Both the position numbers and the translations under genes were made by a program. Shown piece after piece: positions 41,271 through 53,702 of a stretch of DNA of 64,000 bases. Position 1 is the stretch's first letter, and each line of letters starts with the position of its first letter. Under the pieces are notes generated by a model. That model saw only the letters and a program-made list of their open reading frames with translations, searched no databases and was not told the origin of the DNA. This stretch comes from Pyrocephalus nanus (Eukaryota; Chordata; Aves; Passeriformes; Tyrannidae), in the NCBI GenBank assembly GCA_038380795.1, contig CM076267.1:17591501-17655500 (forward strand). Direction: 5' to 3'.

Positions 41271-43905
41271 TGAAAGAGGGAGTGTGACTTCTTTTGTAGC
41301 TGTTTTAAGGCAACTATAACTGCATGTGGGAAAGGTATTATTTCAGACTGTGCATATCAAATGGATCAGAGGATTCTCACAGTTCTCTAAATCTCAGTGG
41401 CCCTTGGCTTCTTGCAGTTCATGGTGAGACTGTTCTGGTGGGTGTCAAAACTGTTGGTTTCAGCAGAGTAACCTACCAAGTTTAGAAAATTCCAAGGTCA
41501 ATCCACCATGAAGTGGAAGTTTGGGGGTTTATAGCTCTAGTCTAGAGAAATGAGACTTATCCAAATGCTGCTGATACCTTGGTTTCAATCAGCTTTACTT
41601 GCATTTACGGCATCAGTTCTTAATCCCTCAACACTTTCAACAAATTATTTGCCGAACAAATTACAATGCAGTCTGAAAGCCTGCGCCTGCCTATTTTCCC
41701 TTACTTATTAGCATCAAAAGAGGAATGTTGCTTTGGCAAATGATCTATTATTAACAAGAGTCATATGCTCCATTTCATGTTAGCATCAATGCAGTAACAA
41801 CTGCAAAACATTGATTACTCAAAAGTGCAATTCATAGAAGATATTGGATACTTTTTCCCAACTCAGCAAAATCAGGCAATCCCTTTTTCAGAAGAGTAGA
41901 TCTTGGGGGAAGGACACGGACTAATTAAGGATTAATTCAGGTTACATGCTTCAAAGCAGCTGGGCTTTCCGACTGCTCCATTTCTACCATATGTTGTGAA
42001 ATCTTCTCAAAACACTGCAGAGGTTCAGATGCCTTAGTCTATTCAGCTGTCACAAAAAGAGGAGACTCTACTCTAAGGAAGGAATATTTTATCTTTCACA
42101 GTTGTTGTTAAACTTATTAATTGGTGCAACAGAAAGTAATTATAATGAAAATACTATGTTTTCTTCTGAAACTGAACAAAACAGTGGGCTTTATTTTCTG
42201 CTTCCATGCACTTTGTATAACTACAAACTCTGGTGCAAAAGATACTACTTTCTAGTTTTGGTGGCACTTTGCACAGGTTTAAATGGCTACCATGAGACCA
42301 GGGTATTTTTATTAGTTTTCACCATGATTTCTCTGCTTTTCTTCTTTTCATGCAGTGTGCCACACCTTCTAAATGACAAAAAAAATTACACACCTTTATA
42401 CTATTTCTATATTGCATCTATATTAATTAGAAAGGCTAATTATATAATCACAATAAAAGATGAAATTTTATTGCATTAGGCTGATAAGTATTATTGTAGA
42501 GAAAGGGAATAATTCCTGTATAAACTGTCAATTTGCAAATAATAGGAAAAAGAAGATTGTCACTGTAGAGGAAATTTGATCTTTCCATACAATAACAAGG
42601 AAATGTTTGCTCTGCTTACCCCCCAATTTCATTATTATATGCAATGCCTTGCTGTGTAATTGGAAGACATAAGCACTGTTTTCCCTTAATTCAGAATTTT
42701 CTGCTTCATGTCAGCTTGTGTTACAAAATGAACAGCCTTGAAATGTTGTGTGTATGTGAGTTATTGCATGATGTAAACTGTGCAGTGTGTCAGCTGAATC
42801 AGACTGCTGAAAATGTAGAGATCAATAACTTCGTTTATTTTTAGGTCTTGTATGCCCCTCACTGTTCTCAATGCTGCTAGTCATCTTTTAGCCTGAAAAC
42901 CTGAAGGTCAGTTTGAAGTCACGATCATATAATAGTTCTTTTTATATCAACAGCTTTATTGGCCCTTTGGGGATATTGTTACTTATTTCTTAATCTTTTG
43001 GGGAACTGAATAGAGTGTGGCTAGATTACAAAAACATGCAGAGACACTACAAGGTCTATTGCTTTATATGTGACCCCCCCCCACACACCTTTTTCTCCAA
43101 TAGCTCTATTTTCAGAAGATTTGTGAGTGTTCAGCATGTTTGCAAAACATACCACAATCTTCCCCAGGTACATGCTTATTATTTCATCAGCCAGTTTGGG
43201 TATACATGTTTCCTACAGGTGGGTAGATAATAAAATTGTTTTGAACAGTATTATTTGCAAGTTTAAAGATCAGAGAGTTCAACTTCCTGTAAGTCAGTTA
43301 TTGAGACAAATCATAAACAACAGATACATACTGGGTCTTTCAACCACATGCTATATCCCATTAGATTGATGAATTTCAAGGGGATGAATAATTCTCTGGA
43401 CATTAGTGATCAAGAGCAACAAAACAATTTTTTAAAACAACACAGTAAAGAGACCAGTAATTTACCCTTTTATTACCTGGGACAGTTATTGTTTGTTGAC
43501 ATTGTTAGGTTATGGGTATTCAGGAATTCTCTCTTTTGTTTAAAAACAAGCATAGATACTGACTATTCTAGTCTTCATGCTGTTCACTACTTTGGAGCCA
43601 TACATCAGTGGGAACTGGATGTGTAAGAAGCTTTGCAATAAATCAGTATTTAAACAAAAGATAAACTTGGTTACTATCATGCCTTTGCACACTACAATTT
43701 TAAGTCCAGACATCACCTTTATGAAATCATAAAAACCGTTAAGGGACAGACGTCAAATTTTTGCCCTACTGTTTTCTTTAATAAAAGTCTACTTTTTGTG
43801 CCTCTAGGAAGACGTGTCTCTTTCTAACAATCAGTGCCAGGACACCAACTGAACCTGTCATTGCAAAAGAGTACAGAAGTTGTACTGTGTCCCTGAACAG
43901 ACTGT

Positions 43906-43922
43906 CCAAAAAAAAAAAAAAA
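43906..43922. repeat. A-run of about 16
   Basis: Homopolymer A tract in AT-rich intron sequence. Confidence 0.7.
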
Positions 43923-45081
43923 GGAAAATAGAAAAAAGTAAGGTGAGGCTCCTCTAGAAGTGAGTGACTTTAGCACATCTGGAAATTATAATGAACCCAA
44001 AATTTTTAGTAAAGTGGAATGGAAATGTAAATTTAATTTAGTGACAAATATATGTAGTGGAATATAACAATGCCAACTTATCACTAAGGGCTATCTGAAG
44101 CTACTTCTGTGCTATTTCTCTGAGTAAAAGTCAATGTTATGCAGAAACAGGCATCCAGATGTTATGCTACTCTGCATTACATAAGGAGTTGTGATCAGTG
44201 AAGCTCCAGGTGAAAAACCAGGCAAAGTGATCAGAGAATCTACTTATTTAGGACCATCACATGTACAACACTTCACTTCAAGCTATATTTTAAGGCAATT
44301 TTCATCTCTACATAATGTCCTGCACACTCCTGTTAAGTAGTAAGAAAGCATTGAAAGGTTCTTTGCAGTAGAATTCATAATCCAGCTCCTCTTCAAGAGA
44401 TTAATTTATTTGTATTATTTAAAAGATAAGATGTTATGGATTTTATGTATATATTTACTAAATTCTGTACTGAAATCTGATTATCTCCACCTGAATTTTA
44501 AAGTTTATATTTTTCACTCAAAGTATAATCCATTGTCCCGCAACATCTTCTGTTCCTTTTGAAATTATTTTCTAAACCTTATTCTTCTGTCTTCTACTAA
44601 TTTATTCCACCAAAATATTTCTACTAAAATATTTCACTCCTATCTCAATGTTTTTTTTGAAGTGCATAAATTCCTCTAAACACAGTGGCCATGACTCTTT
44701 TACTTTATTCATTATTGTTCCTCTACCCCTTGAAGGTAGCTCCGTTTTTCACTGTCTTCAGGACCTGAATTACCTCTCCAGCTAGTGGATATTATAGAAG
44801 TCATACAGCTGTTGTCCTTGGAAAGAATTTGTTGTATCTTGTGATACTGATACTTGGTTTGATATTATTGATGCATAAAAGAGAATCCAGAGTGCAGTGA
44901 TCCAACAGGGAAGATCTCTGATACCTTAGTATGGTGCATAACAGAATCCATGTCCCTGTATTTTGAGTACCACAGTGAGAAGCCACTGTAGTGAAAATGT
45001 CAGGTTATTACAGCAGAACCAAATTTCTCAGCAAGACTGAGGAAAGGGAGAAAGATAAACAATAAGGAGTACAAAGGGAAA

Positions 45082-45113
45082 GATGGATGGATGGATGGAT
45101 GGATGGATGGATG
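45082..45113. repeat. (GATG)8 microsatellite
   Basis: Eight tandem GATG units, then GATGAATGG, a decayed copy. Confidence 0.9.
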
Positions 45114-46186
45114 AATGGTGTAATATACATCTGGAAGTAGCCTTGTCATCAAATCCTGCAATCCCAGATACATACAACATGTTATCTATTGCATTATGAC
45201 ATTTTTCGGGCTCTTTTTAACAACATTTAGAATTCCTGTCCTAACGTTTTATTAGAGGACTGTTTGAGAATGTCACGACTGATTAAGGGTGATCTTTAAA
45301 CTTACCATGGCTGTTTTATACTCATTTTATTTTTTACTGATCTTGTCCCATAGTTTAAATAGATCATACGGCCCCCTGTATATTTTTGCTGTTGTTTCAC
45401 AAATTCAAGTGTCAGAGACTGCCAGCATGAGCATATCCCTATCTCACCTTACACTTCCACCAGATTCTATCTCAACTCAATGCTCAAACCTTCCAAACCC
45501 ACTTTTGCACTATCTGCAGATACAAAATGGATCTATGGCCTATGAAAAGATTTGCAAAGAAATTTATAGGCAGGCATGCAGTGGAACCTTCAAAGTGCTG
45601 ACTCAGTGGGATTAACAGGACTAAAACTAGCCACTTTAATTTTCTGAATGTCTATTTCTAATCTAATTCTTAAATAACTAGTTAACTAGATCTTTGACCA
45701 GTGTAATATTGTAGGCCTACATTGATTTATACCTCCTAGGAGTTTCTCCCTGTACCTAAAGATAGAGTTTAAGATGCAGCAGCAACTAAAAACTTTGATA
45801 AGTGAATGTAATAAGAAAAAAGCACCAGCTGCAGGGAATTATTTCCAATTATAATGAGTGGTATGTCATCAAAGTTTGCTATGCAAATTGTGCTCTGCGC
45901 ACAGGTTGAGATCTTTCTCGAAAAGGACATAAACCAATGTCAAATTAAATTGGAAGGCTTTTGCAAAGTATAAAGATTTTACAGAGCCCTTCAAATTTAA
46001 TTTTGTGTTTAGTTGCTATCAATTTTCCTGTTAAGTTTAGCTGATCCAAGCCATTTCCACAGGTCTTTTCATAATATCTAAATTATTTGGAGAATAAGCA
46101 TAAATTTCTTTTTTAAATTCCTGCCTCACCCCCCATAACAGTACATAGAAACTCAGCACCCTGGCACTAATTAGCCAGTCAGAATT

Positions 46187-46207
46187 AAAAAAAAAAAAAA
46201 AAAAAAA
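46187..46207. repeat. A21 homopolymer
   Basis: Twenty-one A in a row on the plus strand. No retroposed body recognised beside it. Confidence 0.8.
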
Positions 46208-46629
46208 TCTAGCTTGCCTCATGCTTACATAACTAATAAAAATTAGTAGTTTTTATATAACTTGACTTTCTGCTATATTAGCTGTGAAAAGATTTCTATG
46301 TATAACTGCTATGAATAATTTAAAACATATCAAAATGGATCCAGAAGAGATTAAATCTTCCACAACTGACCAGAGGAGAATGGACTACGGTTGCAAATTT
46401 AAGTTAGCTATCAACAACTGAATATATGAACGATAAAATTCCAATTACTTTTCAGGCACTAACTGATCTCAAAATAGAACAGATAGAAATTTTTTCTCTG
46501 TTTCACTAGGAGGGCATACAATACATTTCTTTATATATCTGTCAAAAGGAGTAGGAGCATGGACAATATCTGGCACAGCAACAATGTAGAGAAGCTGCAG
46601 TCTGGTCTATAGAAGGCAGGTCCACAGTT

Positions 46630-46736
46630 AGGGCTGGTGTAAGGGGTGGACTTGTCAGTGCTGGGTTAATGGTAGGACTCTATAGTCATAAAGGTCTTTT
46701 GCGACCTAAAAAATTCCATCATTCCATGATTCTAAG
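46630..46736 (+). mobile_element. CR1-like 3' tail, plus sense
   Basis: AGTGCTGGGTTAATGGTAGG, AAAGGTCTTTTGCGACCTAA and the final ATTCCATGATTCTA match the end of a CR1 including the terminal short repeat. The sequence upstream to about 46590 may also belong. Confidence 0.7.
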
Positions 46737-47637
46737 TAAAAAGCTACTCTTGGTAAGGTCTTCCTTATGTAATATCTATCAACATTCTGATACAAAGCAC
46801 TTCTAACATCTGTCAGTGTATGGGCGTTTAAGGGCCAACTCTCTGCTTACTAACATTGTAAAAGTTATTTGGGATACTATCATCTCTTGTTTTTTTTTTT
46901 TCAGTATGTTGCACATTGGTAGCCTGTCCTAGTCAATCTCCATGTGAGACTGTTTCACAAGTGTAATAATTATACTGAATTTAGCTGAAAAGTTCTGTTG
47001 ACTTCAGAGAGCAATGAAGTCAAGTACTATTTGTCTTAGTGAAGGAATATGCTACCTTGAATTATTTTCAGTTTTGTTTCAATTTTAAGCCTCATTCACA
47101 AGTCTGACAGTCCAAAGGTATCTGATTTTCATTTTGACAGCCTTTTTGATGCACAGGAATGGAAAAAACACCCACAAGAAAAAGAATTATGAAAAGCTGA
47201 ACAACTAGATGATAAATTGCAAGATGTACTTATGATGCTTATACCAGTGGCACAATCACTTACCATTTCTTATCATGTTGTGCCTTACAATAATCAGCAA
47301 TTCATAATGTTGAGAAAAATTAAGAATGAAGCTAAAATTTATGAATGACAGGAATCACTGAAATTAATGAAATTATTTGGGGCACTTGTTGTATACTTTG
47401 TTTTCTTTTCAATTAAAAAAATAGAGAGCTGAAAATTTTTGTTTGTTAGCAGCATCATCTAATGCTGTAAACTACCTCGTGCAAGTGAATTGAAGGTAAA
47501 TTAATTAATGGCTCAAAGCCTTCAAATTATCTTGGAGATAGTCAAATCATTCACAGAAATAGTAACAATCTATTGAATAGATTGATAATGAGCTTTACAA
47601 AATTGAAAATGAACTAAAATAATGTGTATTACCTTAC

Positions 47638-47852
47638 CTGGGTAACTTTCTCTGTTACGTTGTGCGTTCGGTCTTTCACCTTAGGTGCAATAATTGCTTT
47701 CTCCGAGGAAGGAGGAGATGAAGATTTTTTTTCACTTTTGATATCTGAAAAGTTCAGTGTGAGTTGAGGAATTTTGTTGATTGTACTGTATTTGTTGAGA
47801 TTTGAATCTGATGTGGATCCCAACAGACTGGACTTGATATGATTGAAAGGCC
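47638..47852 (-). CDS. KCNH7: KCNH7 exon 5: distal N-terminal linker
   Basis: This 215-nt exon carries the last part of the cytoplasmic N-terminal linker. The acceptor is TATTTCAG, the exon opens with GG completing a glycine codon, and it ends in phase 0 at CAG before gtaagg. The protein reads [23 protein letters not shown], then the conserved KIPQLTLNF motif, a serine/proline/lysine patch, and [19 protein letters not shown]. The last segment is close to the KCNH2 stretch that precedes the pre-S1 helix. KCNH2 exon 5 is 212 nt from memory, so the length fits. An intron of 19,742 bp separates it from exon 6. In KCNH2 an alternative first exon (isoform 1b) lies in the equivalent intron; I saw no clear counterpart here. 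Confidence 0.97.
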
Positions 47853-50800
47853 CTGAAATATCAGAACACACATTTAGTATTTGATAAATGCAGAAAAATA
47901 AATTATCATTAATGATTCAATGGGGTATGTTAAGAGGGTAGTTAAAAATATTTTTTTATACTACTTGTTCATAGTAAAAATTATCTAAATTTTAAAAATA
48001 ACTCTACTGCTAATGAGATTCTAATCTAGTACTGCCTATAAATATGACATTTCCTTTAAGTACAGCCCTCAATACTTTTTTAATAAAGTATATGGATTGC
48101 AAAATACATGCATCTATCCTTACTTTTTTTCATGTTACTCGAAATGCTGGTGTGCTCTTACTGTAATTCTGGCTGAATATAAAGACTATATTCTCATTTG
48201 TTTTTAAGAGCAGAAATAGGACACATGATTATATAAGAGTGCCTGGAATTAGTAAAGGCTCTATTATCACATCCATACCTTGCCTGTGCTCACATGATAG
48301 TTCAAAGAAACGGGAAAATTGAGTGGACTCACAAAATAAGTTTCTTCAATTGCCACCACCAACAAAATGTTGAAAACTATAGGGATGGTCATGTAGAATA
48401 TTAATGGACTATCTATAAACTCCTTATACTATTCTAGTGCATCATAATAGATAAAAAGAAGTTTGCATACTTCATGAGGTACATATCCTTTATCATTATT
48501 GTTTTCATTAGTGGACAGAATTCTTAGTAAAAGGAACCAATATAATTGATCAGTATACTTTTTTTGTACTGTTGTCAAAAGGCTGGCCAGGAAGTCAAAA
48601 ATATTCATTGCAAGTTAAATTTGCTTTTGAGAATAATACTGGAAAAAAGAACTATAAAGATGTTTAGACAGAGAGAGCCACATCCAGTCAGAGATCTAAG
48701 AAAAAAATAAAGGTCTTGGAATCAGTAACAATGTACCTAAAGTGTGGGATTGAAGGGCATTTCTCAGATCCACATGAAAACCTTATTGCATCTTAATTCT
48801 ATTATGGGCAACAATGTGATGCTTATCTCTTCTACTGTTTTAAAGGGGTTTTTTTTGACTTCCTGTGAGGAAAACAAGAATATGTACGATGAATCAGGAA
48901 CAGTCAATGGGATAGGATTAGGCCCATGGGTTAAACTGCAAAGTCAGCAGTAGAACAGATCTGTATTTGCAATGGGTGAATGAATGAAATTCAAAGTAAC
49001 TGGCTGCCTAGAAATAGCTGTGGGGAAATGCTTCAGGCTGTACTGATTTCTTTTTTTTTTTGTAAAATTCTTTAAATGAGGGCTGTTTTTTCATCACATC
49101 TGGCTTTGAATTCTTGCTGAAGAATCAAACTTTGAGGGGGTTTTTCTATCTTTCACATTATCTACATGACTCTATTAAAAATTAGTGTTTGAAGTATATC
49201 AGGGCTTACAATCTCCTCAAAAATCCATGAGGTAACTAAGCTGGCTGAAGTATGCTACGTATATATGGTCAGACTGCAGATTTGCAGCTCTACTTCCCTA
49301 TTTTAACAGTAGTTTCTGAGTATTTAGTAGGTTTAGACATAAGCAGGGTATCAAGTTGGAGTAATATGTCAGATGAACAAGATTCTTGATACCTTAGGAA
49401 TTCAAAGGTCAGAGGAAATTAAGCTTGGGTAAATCCATGATTAGATAGTAGATGAGATTTTATTTTATTAGTAACTTTATAGATGCCTAAATTGCATTGA
49501 ACTTTTGCTTTCTGGATTTACATCTTTTATTGCTTCTATTCAAAAGGGGATTATTCTCTCCTTTTCTACCTAATACTCATGCCCTAGAGCATGATATTAG
49601 ACTTAAGTTCATTGCACATGAGAATAAAACCTTGCTTTTTTTCCTGCACCTTCTCTTGCTTTAGAAAGTGGTGAAATGCACCTTATTGATAATGTTAATT
49701 AACTGAAAGACTGTATTAGCTTAAGTACAGCCCAGGCTGACAGCAATTGTGCTGATACTTGACAGCTAGTGGACCATTGCTATACTCTCATAGCAGAAAG
49801 AAGAAAAAGAGGGCCATAACAAATCACAATCACAATTGACACTAATTGGCACCCTGATTGACAGTTTCAACAGAGAGGACAAGAGTTGAATAAGCAGGCT
49901 GAATGACATGCTTCTGCCTACCCCACAAAGGAAAATCTTTCAGGTTAAGTCTGATCTCCCTATTTTTATGGTAGGATTCCATTGTCCCTGCTTACACAAT
50001 GCATTGAGAAATGATTTCACTCTCCTGAGCTGCCAATTCATCATCTTTCACCAGCAGTAAATACACTTATAAAAGTTATTGTATAGTATGGAAACTGCAT
50101 GTTTTTCCCCCAAGATTTTGCTGACATACATATGAAGCAAATGCAATGATTTTGTAGTCCACAAATCACTTTACAGAATCTAGGTCATGCACTGCATGCA
50201 GTTTAGAGAAATTTTACCAGGTACACACACTTTTTGCATCATGCATGAAGTCACAAACCAGTTATCTGAAATAGCTACAAATATGAGAATTAAACTGAAC
50301 ACTTTAGTGTTTTCTAGAAATGGAGGATGTCACTTATGAATTATGTTCAAATTGCTTCTAAAAGATATAGCTCAGTGCTGGTGAAAAGAAACAGTTTTGT
50401 AACTGCACTAAATATTTAAACATGGAATTGGCAATGAAGTTCATGCATGCACATTTCAATGCTACAGGAAGCTTGAAACCATACCCCCTGCCATCCAGGA
50501 ACGTGAAACTAGTTTTAAAGAGACAAAAGAGGAATAAGTGAAGATACTTCCACAAGGGTCCTGATTACCAATTATGTAATTTTTGCAATAGTTAGCTGAT
50601 AACTAAGCACCTTGTAACACTAGTTTGTTTGGTAATGTCCCCATACATCCTTTTCATCCAGGTAAAACCCCTGGTAGCTTCAATAGAAGTTTTGCCTGCT
50701 CAAGGACAATAGCACTGATTTAAGTAACTCTCATATGCTCTACCTCCCTCTCCTCCTTTTTTTTGAACTCACAGACAGTTAAATCAAAGGGCCATTTAAC

Positions 50801-51021
50801 TATGCCTTCACTTTTTCCAGTGATTGGTAGTTAGTGCTTCGAGACAATAGTTACGGGAATAACCACATGTTTAACAAATATAATTTAAGTAATGCACCTG
50901 GCCCTAGAGAGGTCAGCATGAGAACGTTGCATTTGAACATATCATACAGCAGGCAAAGTAACATGCCAAAAAGTGTGGCTGATTGAAACACTGGAAGGTA
51001 CAGTCTAGATGTATACTTTAC
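47853..51021 (-). other. KCNH7: KCNH7 intron between the 21-nt microexon and exon 5
   Basis: A 3169-bp AT-rich intron with short T runs only. No mobile element or further exon recognised. Confidence 0.85.
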
Positions 51022-51042
51022 CTTTGACATTGCGACCATTGT
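51022..51042 (-). CDS. KCNH7: KCNH7 21-nt microexon (D-N-G-R-N-V-K)
   Basis: The 21 nt ACAATGGTCGCAATGTCAAAG is preceded by an AAACCAG acceptor and followed by a gtaaag donor. With the last G of exon 4 it reads Asp-Asn-Gly-Arg-Asn-Val-Lys, and its own last G joins GG of exon 5 to make Gly. Human KCNH7 carries the same seven residues between ASE and GPFNH in the sequence I remember, and KCNH2 lacks them, which would account for KCNH7 having one more exon. Skipping it keeps the frame, since exon 4's last G joins directly to exon 5 as glycine. The upstream tract is poor in pyrimidines and has a TGC 11-13 nt before the exon, a pattern known from SRRM4-dependent neural microexons. Confidence 0.93.
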
Positions 51043-51369
51043 CTGGTTTTCAGCATAATAAAAGTGAAGAAAAAGAGAAAAAAAGAAAACTAAAATCTAC
51101 ACCAGAAAAAGCAGAAAATATTGCTTCAGTGTGTACAGTTTGAATTGAAATATTGTTGCGCCTCCTTGATTATATTACATAGTCTTTTTAGTCAAGATGA
51201 AGTCACTTTGACAATTGAGAGATAATCTGTAAAAGCGTTGGGAGTAGATCAACAGGCAGTAGGACTGGCTTTAGCTAACCTGTCTTCACAGTAACATGGT
51301 AAAATCGTTTCTCCATAAGTCTGGCAGTCATTTGGAGGTCAAAAGTGCCGACTGAAGATGAAGTCCAAT

Positions 51370-52450
51370 GTAATTAAGTAAAGCTGAGGCACCCATGGCA
51401 CTGATACAGGCTGGCATGGCTGCGTGGGGTGTGGGGCTGTGAAGGTGGCCCAGCACTGACCCCCAGGCCCCATGCCCATCTAGACTCACAGGAGGAAAAG
51501 TTTTTACCATGGCAGCAAGCTAAGCAGTGCCCTTCTGAGTAAGTGCTGGAGAAAGGTACTCCTTGACGCTTTCTTCAGTTCTTAGGCGCCTTTCCGCAAG
51601 GAAACAGTGGCAAAGCTTTCTGTCCTCACCGGCACACCTGCCCCTGAATCCCCTCATGAGATGAAACTTTTCCTGGGAGAATATATTATTGCTGTTGTTA
51701 TTATTATTTTAAAGAAGCCACACAGGTGGACAGGTGGATGCCACCTGTTGTAATCACGTGATTACAGTATGGCCCACAGGCTGCCCTCCCCTCATGTTGT
51801 GACCCCTGCCCAGATGCTGTTCGGATGGGTGTGAGGTGGCTCTGGCAGGGAGTGGGGCCTTGCTCCTGGTGCTGCCAGCTGCTGTGAGCAGGTTGGCAGC
51901 TTTCAGAGGTGCTTTTGGCTCCCATGGATGGTCGCCTGCACTGTGCCAGGCTGACAGGCTGAGGTGTCTGTGCCCCAGCTGCCTCGCAGCAGCCCTGCCC
52001 CTGAGGAGAGCACGTTCAGCCCTGCTTCGGAGAGAGGCCGTAGCCTCCTGCTGAGGGGGCATCAAAGGTGGTGTCACACCTGTTGCCTCTCCGGCTTTTC
52101 CTCAGCCTCCCAAGGACTGGGAACCATGGGACATCAAGCTGGGCCCTCAGGACCAGGGGTGTGGAAGAGTGTTTAGTTCCTCTCAGCCCGATGCCTGTCT
52201 GTGCCAGGCATCTGTAGCGGTACCGCAGATTAGGCTGAGTTAGGCCCAAAAGTCTGCTGCTGGTTCAGAAGGCTGCAGGGATCTTACTGAGGTCACTTGC
52301 TGAAGACAGTAAAATTTCCGAAGAGTCTCTGTGAACCTGTGCAAAATCTGGATTGCTGGTGTTTCAGGTGAGATGGGCTTGGCTGCAGTTTGGGTGTTGA
52401 GTGGAAGACACGGTTCCAGCCCTGTTGCTTTTGCTGTCATATAGGCAAAT
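51370..52450. other. GC-rich intronic island of unknown nature
   Basis: About 1.1 kb is clearly richer in G and C than the AT-rich intron around it, with many CTGCC, CAGC and GGCTG words and some CpG. Short ORFs of 60-107 codons overlap on both strands without family similarity, typical of GC-rich non-coding sequence. It does not match CR1 or the LTRs seen here. It begins about 330 bp upstream (in the gene sense) of the KCNH7 21-nt microexon. It could be an enhancer, a CpG-island-like element, an unrecognised insertion or a non-coding transcript. Confidence 0.5.
51723..51765. promoter_or_regulatory. E-box cluster with 16-bp palindrome
   Basis: Four E-boxes lie within 38 bp: CAGGTG at 51723 and 51731, CACCTG at 51742, and CACGTG at 51755. 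The last sits in the perfect palindrome GTAATCACGTGATTAC (51750-51765). Its core TCACGTGA is the site type of USF, MITF and TFE factors, and its arms contain TAATC/GATTA, the core of OTX/PITX-like homeodomain sites. CAGGTG is favoured by ZEB and SNAI proteins. The motifs are visible; regulatory use is inference. Confidence 0.4.
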
Positions 52451-52934
52451 TTAGAATGGAATTCAATCAAGTACATTCCAATGGGTTTAAAATTCTAAAC
52501 TGTCATTTTTACTGTAATACCTTTTGGCATATAACGGCCACAGTGATGATAATTTTAAAGTGATAGGCAACTAGGCTACATAAATTAATTTAACACATGA
52601 AATCATTTATATTCTCAGTTTCATTATCTTAAAATTTGACTGCGGGTAAATTACTATAGTTAGTATTAAGCTAAATAACACTATTCCCTTCTTTCAAAAT
52701 TCTGTTATACTGATTCAATATTATTTGAACTGGAAGAGGTAGGAAAAATTGAATCCTAAATTGTATTTTCAGATAGAGTAGTAATTTTTAAATGATTTGG
52801 GAAAATTCAGAATTATTAGGACCAATAAACAAAATAAAAATGGAACGGGAAATATATTAAACCCTGTACTTCCTTAGTTAATAGTTTACAAAATAGTTTA
52901 CTTGGGTAATCACCAAGCATATTAAGTTTAATAA

Positions 52935-53702
52935 GGGAAAGTGCTGGATTCTGCAACTGGAATGGGGCAACCCCAGATGTTCATATAGACTGGGGAATGA
53001 GATGCTGGAAAGCAGTGCCACAGAAAGGGACCTGAGGGTTCTGGTTGATGGCCAGGTGAATTGAGTCAGCAGTGCCCCGGCAGCCAGGAGGGCCAACCGT
53101 GTCCTGGGGGGCATCAGGCAAAGCATCACCAGCCAGTCAAGGGAGGGGATTGTCTCACTCTGCTCTCCACTGGTGTGACCTCACCTTGAATATTGTGTGC
53201 AGTTTTGGGCACCACAATATAAGAAAGATATTAAGGCATTGAACAGCATCCAAGGAAAGCAATGAAGGTGGTGAAGTCTTGAGTGGAAGTCGTGCGAGGA
53301 GCAGCTGAGGCCACTTGGTCTCTTCAGCCTGGAGGAGACTGAGGAGACACCTCATTGCAGTTACAACTTCCTGGTGAGGGTAAGAGGGGAAGCAGGCAAT
53401 GATCTCTGTAATGACCAGTGACAAGACCTGAGGGAATGGCCTGAAGTTGTGTCACAAGAGGTTTAGGCTGGATATTAGAAAGAGATTCTTCACCCAGAGG
53501 GTGATTGGGCACTGGAAGAGGCTTCCCAGGGAAGTCGTCGCAGCACCAAGCCTGACAGAGTTCAAGAAGCATTTGGATGATACTCTCAGGTACATGGTGT
53601 GACTCTTGAGGATGGTCCTGTGCAGGGCCAGGAGGTGGACTTGAGGGTCCTTGTGTGTCCCTTCCAGCTCAGTAGATTCTAAGTTTCTGTGATTCTGTGA
53701 CT
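52935..53702 (+). mobile_element. CR1 LINE fragment, plus sense, about 770 bp
   Basis: The longest CR1 here. It begins near GGATTCTGCAACTGG, passes GAGGGTTCTGGTTGATGGCC, CAGTTTTGGGCACCACAA, CTTCAGCCTGGAGGAGACTG, TTCTTCACCCAGAGGGTG and CCTGACAGAGTTCAAGAAGC, and ends TTTCTGTGATTCTGTGAC with the terminal repeat. It covers the end of the reverse-transcriptase reading frame at most plus the 3' UTR and is 5'-truncated. Minus-strand ORFs over it are antisense. Confidence 0.93.

Larger units (their letters stand above)
27896..47637 (-). other. KCNH7: KCNH7 intron 5
   Basis: At 19,742 bp this is the largest complete intron. It holds the CR1 copy at 32028-32595, the solo LTR at 37730-38337, a probable second LTR near 38730-39018, CR1 tail scraps near 41200 and 46630, a T32 run, a GATG microsatellite and several A or T runs. 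Scattered ORFs of 60-125 codons (for example 42102-42479) show no family similarity. No exon was recognised in it. Confidence 0.85.

Noticed and set aside
42102..42479. 125-codon plus-strand ORF, hydrophobic
   Set aside because: Low-complexity AT-rich intron sequence, no similarity recognised, no promoter or splice context.
27896..47637. Alternative first exon like KCNH2 isoform 1b in intron 5
   Set aside because: Looked for a basic N-terminal peptide with a phase-0 donor before exon 6 and did not find a convincing one by eye.
51704..52476. Overlapping ORFs up to 107 codons in the GC-rich island
   Set aside because: Several frames on both strands are open at once, which GC-rich sequence produces by chance; no motif or family seen.
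52878..53572. Minus-strand ORFs of 82-89 codons
   Set aside because: Antisense to the CR1 copy at 52935-53702.
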